DNA from: an uncultured Porphyromonadaceae bacterium
GTDB taxonomy: Bacteria; Bacteroidota; Bacteroidia; Bacteroidales; Muribaculaceae
Assembly (NCBI GenBank): GCA_947178215.1
Contig: CAMWXJ010000015.1
Span: 1 to 64,000 of the forward strand
Length of the DNA: 64,000 nt
Reading direction: 5' to 3'
Part shown: piece by piece, positions 51,112 through 59,865 of the stretch
Numbering within the stretch: position 1 is the first letter of the stretch
How the letters are laid out: the number at the start of each line of letters is the position of its first letter
The notes under the pieces: generated by a model
Seen by the model: the letters and a program-made list of their open reading frames with translations, nothing else
Database searches by the model: none
Told to the model about the DNA's origin: nothing
Position numbers and translations under genes: made by a program

Positions 51112-53273
51112 ACTGGTGTGTCGGTGTGTGTCAGGACGCCGTCGTCTCGGCGGCTTTCGAGAAGCTTTTCCATGCCGATAATCTCGTCGCGCAGACGGGC
51201 GGCCTCCATGAACTCCATCTGTTTTGCGGCGGCGACCATCTGCTGGCGCAGACGCGTGATCGAGCGCTCTATGTCGGCGGGTGTCATATAGGGTACCACC
51301 GGGTCGGCAGCTATGTTGACAGCGCTGGAGAATTCATTTTCGTAGGTGGGTGCGTTCCTGTCGGCGTCGCGGCGCGCCTTGGATATGGTGCGCTCTGCGG
51401 CCTTGACGGCAGGGCTTTCCTTGTGCTGACGGTTTTTGATAGCGGGGCTCATGCCTGTGCGCTCCTCCGCCTCCTTCTCGTCGAGGCCGATGATGCGCTG
51501 ACGCGCTTTGACAATGGCTTGGGGCGTGATGCCGTGCTCCTCGTTGTAGGCGAGCTGAATCGAGCGTCGGCGTTCGGTCTCGTCGATAGTGAGCCGCATC
51601 GAGTCGGTTATCTTGTCGGCATACATTATCACCATGCCGTTGAGGTTACGGGCTGCTCGGCCTACTGTCTGCGTGAGGGAGCGGTGCGAGCGCAGGAAGC
51701 CCTCTTTATCGGCGTCGAGGATAGCCACGAGGCTCACTTCGGGCAGGTCGAGGCCCTCGCGGAGCAGGTTGACGCCTATAAGCACGTCGTAGACTCCGGC
51801 ACGCAGGTCGTCGAGGATGCGTATGCGGTCGATTGTGTCGACATCCGAGTGAATGTATGCAGCTTTGACTTGGAGTTTTAGCAGATAGTCGTTGAGCTCT
51901 TCGGCCATGCGCTTGGTGAGGGTGGTGACCAGCGTTCGCTCGCCGCGTTCGCGCCGTGTCTCTATCTCTTCGAGCAGATTGTCAATCTGGTTGAGCGATG
52001 GGCGCACCTCGATGCGCGGGTCGAGCAGTCCGGTAGGACGAATTATCTGCTCCACGACGACGCCCTCGCTCTGTTGGAGTTCGAAGTCGGCGGGAGTGGC
52101 GCTGACATAAATGGTCTGGCCGGTCATCTGCTGAAATTCCTCAAATTTCAGCGGGCGGTTGTCCAGCGCTGCGTCGAGGCGGAAGCCGTAGTCGACAAGA
52201 TTGTTTTTGCGCGAGAGGTCGCCGCCAAACATGGCGCGTATCTGAGGAATAGTGACGTGACTCTCGTCGATTATCGTGAGGAAGTCTTTGGGGAAATAGT
52301 CGAGCAGACAGAACGGGCGCGCGCCTTTCTCTCGTCCGTCGAAATAACGCGAATAGTTCTCGATGCCGGGGCAGTGGCCCACCTCGCGCATCATCTCCAT
52401 ATCGTAGGTCACGCGCTCGCGCAGACGCTGTGCTTCCAGCAGCTTGCCCTCTTTCTCGAATCTCACCGCCTGGGTGCCGAGGTCGAGCGAAATCTGTGTC
52501 AGCGCTGTGGCCATGCGCTGTGGCGAGGTCACGAAGAGGTTGGCGGGATAGATGTTGAATGAATCGTGTTTGCCGAGGCTCACGTTGTCGAGCGGGCGGA
52601 AGGTGGAGATTGACTCTATCTCGTCGCCCCAGAACACAACTCTCAGCGCTATCTCCTCGTAGGCGAGATACACGTCGACAGTGTCGCCCTTGACGCGGAA
52701 TGTGCCGCGGCCGAGCTCCACCTCATTGCGCGAATAGAGCGAGTTGACAAGCTCGCGGAGCAACACGTTGCGCTTGATTTTCTGCCCGACATGAAGCGCG
52801 ATTACATTGGCGTTGAAGTCCTCGGGGTTGCCCATGCCGTAAAGACACGACACCGAGCTCACCACCACAACATCCTTGCGGCCCGACAGCAACGCTGAGG
52901 TAGTGGCGAGGCGCAGTCGCTCAATCTCGTCGTTAATCATCAGGTCTTTTTCGATATATTTGTCGACCGAGGGGATGTAGGCTTCCGGCTGGTAATAGTC
53001 GTAATATGACACAAAATACTGCACGGAGTTGTCGGGGAAGAAACTCTTCATCTCGCTGTAAAGCTGTGCGGCGAGTGTCTTGTTGTGGCTGAGAATCAGG
53101 GTGGGACGATTGACTTTCTGTATGACATTCGCCATGGTGAAGGTCTTGCCCGAGCCGGTTACGCCAAGCAGTGTCTGCGCCGGGATGCCGGCCTCTATGC
53201 CGCTTGCGAGCTGGGCAATGGCCTGGGGCTGGTCGCCGGTGGGCTGATAGTCGGAGTGTAGTGTGAAACTCAT
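51108..53273 (-). CDS. uvrB: Excinuclease ABC subunit UvrB
   Basis: 721 residues from ATG 53273 (MSFTLHSDYQPTGDQPQA). The reading frame stays open 60 codons further upstream, but a promoter element immediately precedes this ATG and conserved UvrB sequence begins here. Helicase motif I is GVTGSGKTFT; the beta-hairpin YYDYYQPEAYIP inserts between DNA strands; DESHVTIPQ is motif II. LLREGLDLPEVSLV and TVGRAARN are motifs V and VI. The C-terminal UVR domain that contacts UvrC is at MEFMEAARLRDEI. It verifies lesions in nucleotide excision repair. First of a four-gene operon. Confidence 0.96.
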   Translation of the reverse strand: MSFTLHSDYQPTGDQPQAIAQLASGIEAGIPAQTLLGVTGSGKTFTMANVIQKVNRPTLILSHNKTLAAQLYSEMKSFFPDNSVQYFVSYYDYYQPEAYIPSVDKYIEKDLMINDEIERLRLATTSALLSGRKDVVVVSSVSCLYGMGNPEDFNANVIALHVGQKIKRNVLLRELVNSLYSRNEVELGRGTFRVKGDTVDVYLAYEEIALRVVFWGDEIESISTFRPLDNVSLGKHDSFNIYPANLFVTSPQRMATALTQISLDLGTQAVRFEKEGKLLEAQRLRERVTYDMEMMREVGHCPGIENYSRYFDGREKGARPFCLLDYFPKDFLTIIDESHVTIPQIRAMFGGDLSRKNNLVDYGFRLDAALDNRPLKFEEFQQMTGQTIYVSATPADFELQQSEGVVVEQIIRPTGLLDPRIEVRPSLNQIDNLLEEIETRRERGERTLVTTLTKRMAEELNDYLLKLQVKAAYIHSDVDTIDRIRILDDLRAGVYDVLIGVNLLREGLDLPEVSLVAILDADKEGFLRSHRSLTQTVGRAARNLNGMVIMYADKITDSMRLTIDETERRRSIQLAYNEEHGITPQAIVKARQRIIGLDEKEAEERTGMSPAIKNRQHKESPAVKAAERTISKARRDADRNAPTYENEFSSAVNIAADPVVPYMTPADIERSITRLRQQMVAAAKQMEFMEAARLRDEIIGMEKLLESRRDDGVLTHTDTPV

Positions 53274-53278
53274 AACTG

Positions 53279-53311
53279 CAAAATTACAAAAAATAGCCCT
53301 AATAATGTCAA
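53279..53311 (-). promoter_or_regulatory. Promoter of the uvrB operon
   Basis: TTG (53311-53309), 22 bases, then TAATTTTG (53286-53279) on the minus strand. The -7 element ends five bases before ATG 53273, so the mRNA should be leaderless. Confidence 0.65.
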
Positions 53312-53478
53312 TATCCCATATTAATAATGTATAACCGGCAATCAACAGGCTTCCGGCAGGGAGTGAAAAGGAGAAAAAAACAGGGCGCGGTGAAAAAAAA
53401 GTCGCTTCATGGTGTAACGAACCGGGGGTGTGGTGCGTCATATAGTAAAACAAACTTCACAAAATCCATTTTAAGGAT

Positions 53479-54342
53479 ATGACAAAAACATCTCATCACA
53501 TGATATACAGATTTATTACGGCCGTAGCACTCGGCCTCACAGTAAGCGCGCTGACATCGTGCGCCAAGTCGGTGGCCGAGACCGCCAGCGACACTTTCGT
53601 TTTTGCTGACAACAGCGACGATCTCAAATGCATCACCCGCGAGTATAAGAATCTTAAAAACTTTGATGAAGTGAGCCTGTCGACTGGCGTGGATGTCACT
53701 TATCAGGTCGGCTCTCCAGCCAAGGCGGTCGTCACCGTGTCGGAAAATGTGGCTGACCTTCTTGTGGTTGAAGTCAATGGCGGCGAGCTCCGTATGGGTA
53801 TCGAAAACAAATTCGGAAAGTCGCTGCGACGTTTCAAGGTAAAGGCTGTTGTCACAGGCCCGGCGCTCACTTCGGTCAAGGTGTCGAGCGGTGCCGACTT
53901 CAATCTCGCCGAGGGTGAGAAAATGGGTGTTTCAGACGGCAATCTCTCGCTCTCGGCTTCAAGCGGCGGCGATATAAAGATGAACGGTCTGCTGAAATAT
54001 AATAAGATTTCGACAAGCGCGTCAAGCGGCGCCGACATCAACATCAGCGCGGTCAAAGTAGGCTCTCTCAGCGCGTCGGCATCAAGCGGCGCCGACATCA
54101 ATATCTCCGGCATCGACGCCGAGAGTGTGTCGGCATCATCGTCGAGCGGCGCCGACATACGCCTTAGTGGCACTACCCGCGAAGTGTCGCTCTCAGCATC
54201 GAGCGGCGCCGATATCTCCGCCCGCAAGCTGATCGCCGGCACCGGCCGTGCCAATGCTTCAAGCAGCGGCGACATATCATGCTCAATCAAGAATCCCACG
54301 TCGCTCCACCACTCGTCGGGAGGTGGCGTTAGCAACCATTGA
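53479..54342 (+). CDS. Head GIN domain lipoprotein (DUF2807)
   Basis: A protein of 287 residues with lipobox LTSC after a hydrophobic signal; the start may be ATG 53479 (preceded by AAGGA) or ATG 53500. NFDEVSLSTGVDVTYQVG begins the DUF2807 head-GIN fold, an exported beta-solenoid of unknown role in Bacteroidetes. From residue 155 on, six turns repeat the pattern (A/S)-S-S-G-(A/G)-D-I. The C-terminal residues HHSSGGGVSNH are low-complexity. It is monocistronic, 205 bases from the divergent uvrB start. Confidence 0.88.
   Translation: MTKTSHHMIYRFITAVALGLTVSALTSCAKSVAETASDTFVFADNSDDLKCITREYKNLKNFDEVSLSTGVDVTYQVGSPAKAVVTVSENVADLLVVEVNGGELRMGIENKFGKSLRRFKVKAVVTGPALTSVKVSSGADFNLAEGEKMGVSDGNLSLSASSGGDIKMNGLLKYNKISTSASSGADINISAVKVGSLSASASSGADINISGIDAESVSASSSSGADIRLSGTTREVSLSASSGADISARKLIAGTGRANASSSGDISCSIKNPTSLHHSSGGGVSNH
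53955..54280 (+). repeat. In-gene repeats of the head-GIN solenoid
   Basis: Six related units centred on TCAAGCGGCGCCGACAT, spaced about 45-66 bases apart, each encoding one SSGADI turn. Third positions differ between some copies (TCAAGC, TCGAGC) while the core is nearly identical, so the DNA could recombine to change the number of turns. Confidence 0.6.
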
Positions 54343-54477
54343 TGATATACAATGACGCGGGCTGGGTGAGGGGGTGAAAGCCTTCTTGTCCGGCCCGCTC
54401 CGCTTTATCGGTGTATGTGTCAGGACGCAACTCTGTGATAGCGCCGGAGGTGAAAGTTACGCATTTCGCAGGCAATA

Positions 54478-54510
54478 TTGTGGATATGTGGCGAAAATAT
54501 GTTAATTTTG
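54478..54510 (+). promoter_or_regulatory. Promoter of the TetR-fabG pair
   Basis: TTG (54478-54480), 22 bases, then TAATTTTG (54503-54510). ATG 54518 follows seven bases later, so the leader should be only about 4 bases. Confidence 0.65.
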
Positions 54511-54517
54511 CGGCGCA

Positions 54518-55129
54518 ATGGTAAGTAAGACTCGCGAAAAACTTATAGAAGTAGCCCGTCAGCTCTTTGTGCATAAGGGCATAGAAAACACGACGATGAA
54601 CGATATTGCCACTGCCTCCGACAAGGGGCGGCGCACTATCTATACCTATTTCAAGAATAAGCGCGAGATTTACGATGCCGTCATCGAGCGTGAGAGCGAC
54701 CAGCTCATACAGCGCCTGCGTCACATAAAGGAGCAGGCCGACCTTGATACCACCTCGAAGCTCGAACGCTATCTGCGTGTGCGCTTTGACTTCCTGACCG
54801 AGACCAAGCCGCGCCACGAGGTGTTGCTTCAATGGATAGGGCGCGACGTGCGCCGTATTGACCGCATACGCCGCCTTGCGCTTGACAAGGAGCTGGATAT
54901 GTTCAAGGCGCTGCTTGCCCAGGGTGTTGATGAGGGAGTGTTTGATCCGGAGCAGGCCAAGTGTCTGCCGGCTCTTGAATGGCTCGTGCTCCAAGGGCTG
55001 TGGGCTGAAGACATATCCGGACGCTTAGAGAGCCACGGACTTACGGCCGAGATATTGCGCGACAATATAATAAAATTCATAATCAGCGGCATACGCATCA
55101 ATTCAGCCTCGGAAGCGAGTGGGGATTGA
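54518..55129 (+). CDS. TetR/AcrR family transcriptional regulator
   Basis: A protein of 203 residues. The N-terminal helix-turn-helix is canonical: KLIEVARQLFVHKGIENTTM, then NDIATASDKGRRTIYTYFKNK. The C-terminal 140 residues are a helical ligand-binding and dimer domain with no family motif. It lies 38 bases before fabG on the same strand, so it may control fatty-acid synthesis or sense acyl compounds, as some TetR proteins do; that link rests on position only. The near-leaderless start gives little room for leader-based control. Confidence 0.9.
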   Translation: MVSKTREKLIEVARQLFVHKGIENTTMNDIATASDKGRRTIYTYFKNKREIYDAVIERESDQLIQRLRHIKEQADLDTTSKLERYLRVRFDFLTETKPRHEVLLQWIGRDVRRIDRIRRLALDKELDMFKALLAQGVDEGVFDPEQAKCLPALEWLVLQGLWAEDISGRLESHGLTAEILRDNIIKFIISGIRINSASEASGD

Positions 55130-55167
55130 GCATGAGCCGCAGACCATAACACAAAAACAAGACAATA

Positions 55168-55914
55168 ATGAAACTTCTCGAAGGAAAGACAGCCCTCATC
55201 ACCGGTGCCGCACGCGGCATCGGTAAGGCGCTCGCCCTGCGCTTCGCCGCCGAGGGAGCCAACATAGCATTTACCGACCTCGTAATCGACGAAAACGGCA
55301 AGGCCACCGAAGACGAGATTGCCGCTCTCGGCGTCAAAGTCAAAGGCTATGCCTCGAATGCAGCTGACTTCGCACAGACCCAGGAAGTTGTAGCCAAAGT
55401 CAAGGAAGACTTCGGCCGCATCGACATACTTGTCAATAACGCCGGTATCACCAAAGACGGCCTCATGCTCCGCATGACCGAAGCCCAGTGGGACGCTGTA
55501 ATCGCCGTAAACCTTAAGAGCGCGTTCAACTTCATCAACGCCGCGCTCCCCATAATGGTGCGTCAGCGCTCGGGCAGCATCATCAATATGGCATCGGTAG
55601 TGGGTGTTCACGGCAACGCCGGTCAGGCCAACTATGCTGCCTCCAAGGCAGGTCTTATCGCTCTCGCCAAGAGTATCGCGCAGGAAGTGGGCAGCCGCGG
55701 CATCCGTGCCAACGCTATCGCTCCCGGCTTTATCGAGACAGCCATGACAGCCGCTCTTCCCGACGACGTGCGCAAGGAGTGGGTCAACAAAATACCCCTG
55801 CGTCGCGGCGGTCAGGTCGAGGATATTGCCAATGTGGCTGTGTTCCTCGCTTCCGACATGTCGAGCTATGTAAGCGGCCAGGTTATCCAGGTCGACGGTG
55901 GCATGAACATGTAA
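55168..55914 (+). CDS. fabG: 3-oxoacyl-ACP reductase FabG
   Basis: A protein of 248 residues. Classical SDR motifs: TGAARGIGKALA (NADP loop), NNAGITKDGLMLRM (FabG-specific), Ser in NMASVVGVHGN and Tyr/Lys in YAASKAGL. The C-terminus YVSGQVIQVDGGMNM is the FabG ending. It reduces beta-ketoacyl-ACP in fatty-acid elongation. It follows the TetR-type gene, has an A-rich region (CACAAAAACAAGACAAT) before ATG in place of a Shine-Dalgarno, and ends at a terminator. Confidence 0.95.
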   Translation: MKLLEGKTALITGAARGIGKALALRFAAEGANIAFTDLVIDENGKATEDEIAALGVKVKGYASNAADFAQTQEVVAKVKEDFGRIDILVNNAGITKDGLMLRMTEAQWDAVIAVNLKSAFNFINAALPIMVRQRSGSIINMASVVGVHGNAGQANYAASKAGLIALAKSIAQEVGSRGIRANAIAPGFIETAMTAALPDDVRKEWVNKIPLRRGGQVEDIANVAVFLASDMSSYVSGQVIQVDGGMNM

Positions 55915-55949
55915 TCGGTGCCACGACGAAGCATTAAAAAATATGAAAA

Positions 55950-55987
55950 GGGCCCGCGCAGACACGTTTTGCGCGGGCTCTTGTTTG
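55950..55987 (+). terminator. Terminator of fabG
   Basis: GGGCCCGCGCA pairs with TGCGCGGGCTC (one G-T pair), 9-base loop, followed by TTGTTTG. A classical intrinsic terminator; its T-tract also supplies the -33 TTTG of the next promoter. Confidence 0.8.
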
Positions 55988-56014
55988 TTATGCCATAAAA
56001 AATCCGTACCTTTG
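55984..56014 (+). promoter_or_regulatory. Promoter of the DUF4290-rimM operon
   Basis: TTTG (55984-55987), 19 bases, then TACCTTTG (56007-56014). The -33 lies in the T-tract of the fabG terminator. Start site about 56018; leader about 42 bases to ATG 56060. Confidence 0.75.
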
Positions 56015-56059
56015 CCCCAATAGGCAAAGTGTCTCTCTCCGGTGCCTAAACATTTGACT

Positions 56060-56656
56060 ATGCTAAGCTACAACACCCGACTCCCGCAGCTCAGACTTCC
56101 GGAATATGGCCGAAACATCCAGCAGATGGTTGACCATTGCCTTACCATCGCCGACCGCGACGAGCGCACCCGTTGTGCCTATACCATCGTGGGCGTGATG
56201 AAGACATTGCTGCCACAGACCGGCGAGCCCGATGAATATATGCGCAAGCTATGGGATCATCTTGCGATTATGAGCGATTTCAAGCTCGACATCGATTATC
56301 CCTACGAAATCATTGCGCCGGATAATCTCGATTCGCGTCCCGACCCTATCGACGTACATCCCCATTACATCCGTTACCGCCATTATGGCCGCGAGGTGGA
56401 ACGCCTTATCGAGGCAGCTTGCAAAATGGAGGAAGGGGAGGAGCGCGATGCCCTCGTGATGCTTATCGCCAACCAGATGAAAAAGCTTCGCCTGGCGGTA
56501 TATCCCGACTCGTCGGCCGACGCCAAGGTGCTCGACGACCTGGCCCAGATGAGTCATGGGGCAATAGTGCTCGACCCCGAGACCACATTACTCCACGACT
56601 TCTCGATAGCCGACGTGCCCGCGGCTGGCAAGAAAAAGCGTAAGCGCAAAAGATAA
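56060..56656 (+). CDS. DUF4290 domain protein
   Basis: 198 residues from ATG 56060 (MLSYNTRLPQLRLPEYGRNI); the GTG at 56042 is less likely. LPEYGRNIQQMVDHCLTIAD and DFKLDIDYPYEI are typical of DUF4290, a Bacteroidetes family of unknown function. The protein is helical, cytoplasmic, and ends in a basic tail (KKKRKRKR) that could bind nucleic acid. In related genomes it commonly precedes murA and rimM; here rimM follows after 21 bases and murA is absent. Confidence 0.85.
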   Translation: MLSYNTRLPQLRLPEYGRNIQQMVDHCLTIADRDERTRCAYTIVGVMKTLLPQTGEPDEYMRKLWDHLAIMSDFKLDIDYPYEIIAPDNLDSRPDPIDVHPHYIRYRHYGREVERLIEAACKMEEGEERDALVMLIANQMKKLRLAVYPDSSADAKVLDDLAQMSHGAIVLDPETTLLHDFSIADVPAAGKKKRKRKR

Positions 56657-56677
56657 CCCACGACAGGCGACCGCACC

Positions 56678-57229
56678 ATGATAAAGCTCAATCAGCTCAT
56701 ACCGGCGGCTATGGTCAACAAGACCCACGGCATACACGGCGAGATGTCGGTCACGGTAGATCCCGACGTGACGCTCGCTCAGGGCAGTTGTGTCATCACC
56801 CCGGTGGACAACATACCGGTGCCGTTTTTTGTCGCCGCGATACGTCCGCGCCAGGCCGACACTTTCCTCGTTAGGCTCGATGGCGTGGAGAGCGACGCAG
56901 CCGCTTCGGAGTTTGTCGGGGCGACTCTCTATGTGGAGCCGTCGGCCATTTCAACCGCCGCCTATGAGGACGACGAGAGCGACGGTGATGACGAGGAGGG
57001 ATTCTATGCCTCCATGCTCATCGACTCCACGCTGTGCGATTCCGACGGCACGACCATAGGCCGCATAACGGATATTGACGACTCGACGGTCAACACCCTG
57101 CTCATTGTCGAGCGTACAGACGGCTCGTCGGTCATGGTGCCGCTGTCGGCCGACCTCATTGTTTCGTATAATCCCGACGAGGCCACCCTTACAATGGATA
57201 TTCCGGAGGGTCTTCTCGATATTCAATAA
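56678..57229 (+). CDS. rimM: Ribosome maturation factor RimM
   Basis: A protein of 183 residues. VNKTHGIHGEMSVTV is the RimM N-terminal barrel signature. The second PRC-barrel domain begins near GFYASMLIDSTLC and ends with VMVPLSADLIVSYN. A strongly acidic stretch (EDDESDGDDEEG) joins the two domains. It assists maturation of the 30S head. It is second in the operon, with the next small gene 25 bases downstream. Confidence 0.88.
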   Translation: MIKLNQLIPAAMVNKTHGIHGEMSVTVDPDVTLAQGSCVITPVDNIPVPFFVAAIRPRQADTFLVRLDGVESDAAASEFVGATLYVEPSAISTAAYEDDESDGDDEEGFYASMLIDSTLCDSDGTTIGRITDIDDSTVNTLLIVERTDGSSVMVPLSADLIVSYNPDEATLTMDIPEGLLDIQ

Positions 57230-57254
57230 CACCTCTCTTTCACTCTTTCACGTC

Positions 57255-57599
57255 ATGAACCAGTTTGACGAAAACGCAGCCTGCAAATATATAGCCGCGC
57301 GGCTTGCCGAGGCCGGACGTCCGGTGTATAACTCCGACGAGTTGCTCAATATCATAGACATGATATGGGACTTCTACGACACCCGAGGCCTGCTTGATCC
57401 CGACTCCGACGGCGACGACCCCGAGCGCGCCGAGCTCGAACAGGAGATTGTGGCCTATGCCAAGACTCTGCTTAAACGCGACAAAGGCGCCGGAGTAGAC
57501 TTCGCCGATCTCCCCCTTATAGTCAAGGCTGAACTCGACTATGAAGATACCCTTCTTGAAGGCGACGAAGGAATCGACGAACTCAACGACCTCATTTGA
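57255..57599 (+). CDS. Small acidic conserved protein, unknown function
   Basis: 114 residues from ATG 57255 (MNQFDENAACKYIAARLAEA). The frame is open further upstream but only over rimM. It is strongly acidic, with helical segments YNSDELLNIIDMIWDFYDTR and ELEQEIVAYAKTLLKRD and the tail EGDEGIDELNDLI. Small acidic proteins of similar shape occur widely in Bacteroidales, but I know no function. It lies between rimM and an OmpA-like gene on the same strand. Confidence 0.65.
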   Translation: MNQFDENAACKYIAARLAEAGRPVYNSDELLNIIDMIWDFYDTRGLLDPDSDGDDPERAELEQEIVAYAKTLLKRDKGAGVDFADLPLIVKAELDYEDTLLEGDEGIDELNDLI

Positions 57600-57642
57600 C
57601 CTCCTCCATCTTCTCCATAACCATTTAACCAGTCATCAATAA

Positions 57643-58326
57643 GTGAGACACCTCCTGCCACTGCTAATCACATTGTCGACTCTCCTCGTCACGGTCTATG
57701 GCCGTGCCGGCGCGGAGGTGGTGTATACCAATCCATACGAAGGTTTCAATGAGGAGACCTTCATGGATATGGATTTCGAGCCCAATCTGGCCACCCCCGT
57801 GGTGCCCGACAAAGAGAAGGCCGCTGTGCGCCGCATGATGTCGGCGACAGCGTCAGCACTCAAAGGGCCGTTTACGGTAGAGCTTATGCGCGACGACGAG
57901 GTAATGGTGGTGTCGATTCCCACCGACAACATTTTCCTCCCTAACGACACACTGCTCACCGACGCGGCCGAACGCCTGATGCAGCCTTTGTTCGGGCTGA
58001 TGAAAGACCCGATGAAATATAAGGTCGTGATGGCAATGCATACCGACGATACGGGCAACGCGCTCTATCAGGAACGGCTGTCGACGGCGCGCCTGTATTC
58101 CGTCTACGACCTCTTCCTCGACATGATAGACTCGGGCGACATAAACCCCGACATTGTAATCATACCGTATGCCATGGGCGGCGATGATCCGGTGACCGAC
58201 AACGACACCTGGCGTCATCGCGCTATCAACCGCCGCCTCGAACTGTATTTCATACCGGGGCCGTCGCTAATCGAGGACGCTCATCGCCAGACTGCCGCGC
58301 CAGCCTCGGGAGCCAAAAAGAAATAA
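57643..58326 (+). CDS. OmpA-like periplasmic protein
   Basis: A protein of 227 residues, probably from the GTG at 57643 (no ATG precedes the signal peptide [21 protein letters not shown]). The C-terminal 130 residues form an OmpA-type domain: [20 protein letters not shown], then [20 protein letters not shown], ending in NRRLELYF. Such domains bind peptidoglycan. There is no beta-barrel, so this is a small wall-associated protein. Confidence 0.75.
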   Translation: MRHLLPLLITLSTLLVTVYGRAGAEVVYTNPYEGFNEETFMDMDFEPNLATPVVPDKEKAAVRRMMSATASALKGPFTVELMRDDEVMVVSIPTDNIFLPNDTLLTDAAERLMQPLFGLMKDPMKYKVVMAMHTDDTGNALYQERLSTARLYSVYDLFLDMIDSGDINPDIVIIPYAMGGDDPVTDNDTWRHRAINRRLELYFIPGPSLIEDAHRQTAAPASGAKKK

Positions 58327-58369
58327 TCCCCTAATCCCAAGCAAAAAAAAACAATCATCACATAAGATA

Positions 58370-59851
58370 ATGGCAAAGGAACTGAAAGACCTCACCAAGA
58401 GAGCCGACAATTACTCTCAGTGGTACAACGAACTTGTAGTCAAGGCCGACCTCGCCGAGCAGAGCGCTGTGCGCGGTTGCATGGTAATCAAGCCCTACGG
58501 CTATGCGATATGGGAAAAAATGCAGCGCACTCTCGATGACATGTTCAAGCAGACGGGCGTGCAGAACGCCTATTTCCCACTGCTCATCCCCAAGTCGTAC
58601 CTCTGCCGCGAGGCCGAGCATGTGGAAGGCTTTGCCAAAGAGTGTGCCGTGGTGACACACTACCGCCTCAAAAACGACCCCAACGGCACAGGTGTGGTGG
58701 TCGATCCCGACGCGCGTCTTGAAGAGGAACTTATTATCCGCCCCACTTCCGAAACGATAATCTGGGGCACTTACAAGAACTGGATTCATTCTTACCGCGA
58801 TCTGCCCGTACTCTGCAACCAGTGGGCCAACGTGATGCGCTGGGAAATGCGCACACGTATGTTCCTCCGCACGGCCGAATTTCTTTGGCAGGAGGGCCAC
58901 TGTGCCCACGCCACTGCCGAAGAGTCGGAGGCCCGCACCGTTCAGATGATTAATCTCTATGCAGAGTTTGCGGAAAAATATATGGCCATGCCGGTAATCA
59001 AGGGTGTGAAGAGCGCCAACGAGCGTTTTGCCGGCGCACTAAACACCTACACAATCGAGGCCATGATGCAGGACGGCAAAGCCCTTCAATCGGGTACGTC
59101 GCACAACCTCGGCCAGAACTTCGCCAAGGCGTTTGACGTGACTTTCGTCAACAAGGAAAACAAGCCCGAATATGTATGGGCCAATTCGTGGGGCGTGTCG
59201 ACACGTCTTATGGGCGCCCTGATTATGACTCATTCCGATGACAACGGCCTCGTGCTCCCTCCCCACCTCGCTCCCATTCAGGTTGTGATTGTGCCTATAT
59301 ACAAGAACGACGAGCAGCGCGCCGAGATAGCCAAGGTTGTGGAACCGATAGTGGCCGAATTCAAACAGCGCGGCATCAGCGTTAAGTTTGACGACGCCGA
59401 CAACCGTCGCCCCGGATTCAAGTTTGCAGACTACGAGCTCAAAGGCGTGCCCGTGCGTCTTGCAATCGGTGCGCGCGATATAGCCAACGGCACCGTAGAG
59501 ATTATGCGCCGTGACACCCTCGAAAAGCACGAGGGCAAGCTTGAAGGCATTGTCGACTATGTGGCCGCTCTCCTTGAAGACATTCAGAAAAACATCTTTG
59601 AGAAGGCTCTCAAACGTCGTGAAAGCATGACCGTGAAGGTCGACACCTACGAAGAGTTCAAGGTAGCCATTGAGAAGGGCGGATTTATCCTCGCCCACTG
59701 GGACGGCACGCCCGAGACCGAAGACCGCATCAAGGAGGAGACCAAGGCTACAATCCGCTGCATACCCCTCGACGCTCCCGACGAGGAGGGCGTCGACATG
59801 ATCACCGGAAAGCCCTCGCACCGCCGTGTGATTTTCGCCCGCAACTATTAA
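58370..59851 (+). CDS. proS: Prolyl-tRNA synthetase (archaeal/eukaryote-like type)
   Basis: A protein of 493 residues without the editing insertion of the long bacterial form, i.e. the short ProS type. Class II motif 2 lies in [20 protein letters not shown], with [12 protein letters not shown] after it; motif 3 is [17 protein letters not shown]. An anticodon domain follows ([10 protein letters not shown]), then a zinc-type C-terminal domain ending in Asn-Tyr. A run of nine A lies 18 bases before ATG, an A-rich initiation region. It charges tRNA-Pro. Confidence 0.96.
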   Translation: MAKELKDLTKRADNYSQWYNELVVKADLAEQSAVRGCMVIKPYGYAIWEKMQRTLDDMFKQTGVQNAYFPLLIPKSYLCREAEHVEGFAKECAVVTHYRLKNDPNGTGVVVDPDARLEEELIIRPTSETIIWGTYKNWIHSYRDLPVLCNQWANVMRWEMRTRMFLRTAEFLWQEGHCAHATAEESEARTVQMINLYAEFAEKYMAMPVIKGVKSANERFAGALNTYTIEAMMQDGKALQSGTSHNLGQNFAKAFDVTFVNKENKPEYVWANSWGVSTRLMGALIMTHSDDNGLVLPPHLAPIQVVIVPIYKNDEQRAEIAKVVEPIVAEFKQRGISVKFDDADNRRPGFKFADYELKGVPVRLAIGARDIANGTVEIMRRDTLEKHEGKLEGIVDYVAALLEDIQKNIFEKALKRRESMTVKVDTYEEFKVAIEKGGFILAHWDGTPETEDRIKEETKATIRCIPLDAPDEEGVDMITGKPSHRRVIFARNY

Positions 59852-59865
59852 AAAGGCGAATCATA

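Noticed and set aside
53274-53453. N-terminal extension of UvrB by 60 codons
   Set aside because: The extension contains the promoter and AT-rich non-coding sequence; conserved UvrB sequence begins at ATG 53273.
54343-54502. Riboswitch before the TetR-type gene
   Set aside because: The promoter -7 element at 54503-54510 lies after this stretch, so it would not be in the TetR mRNA.
57075-57254. Open frame extending the 114-residue protein back into rimM
   Set aside because: It merely overlaps rimM in another frame; the ATG at 57255 follows the rimM stop in a normal spacer.
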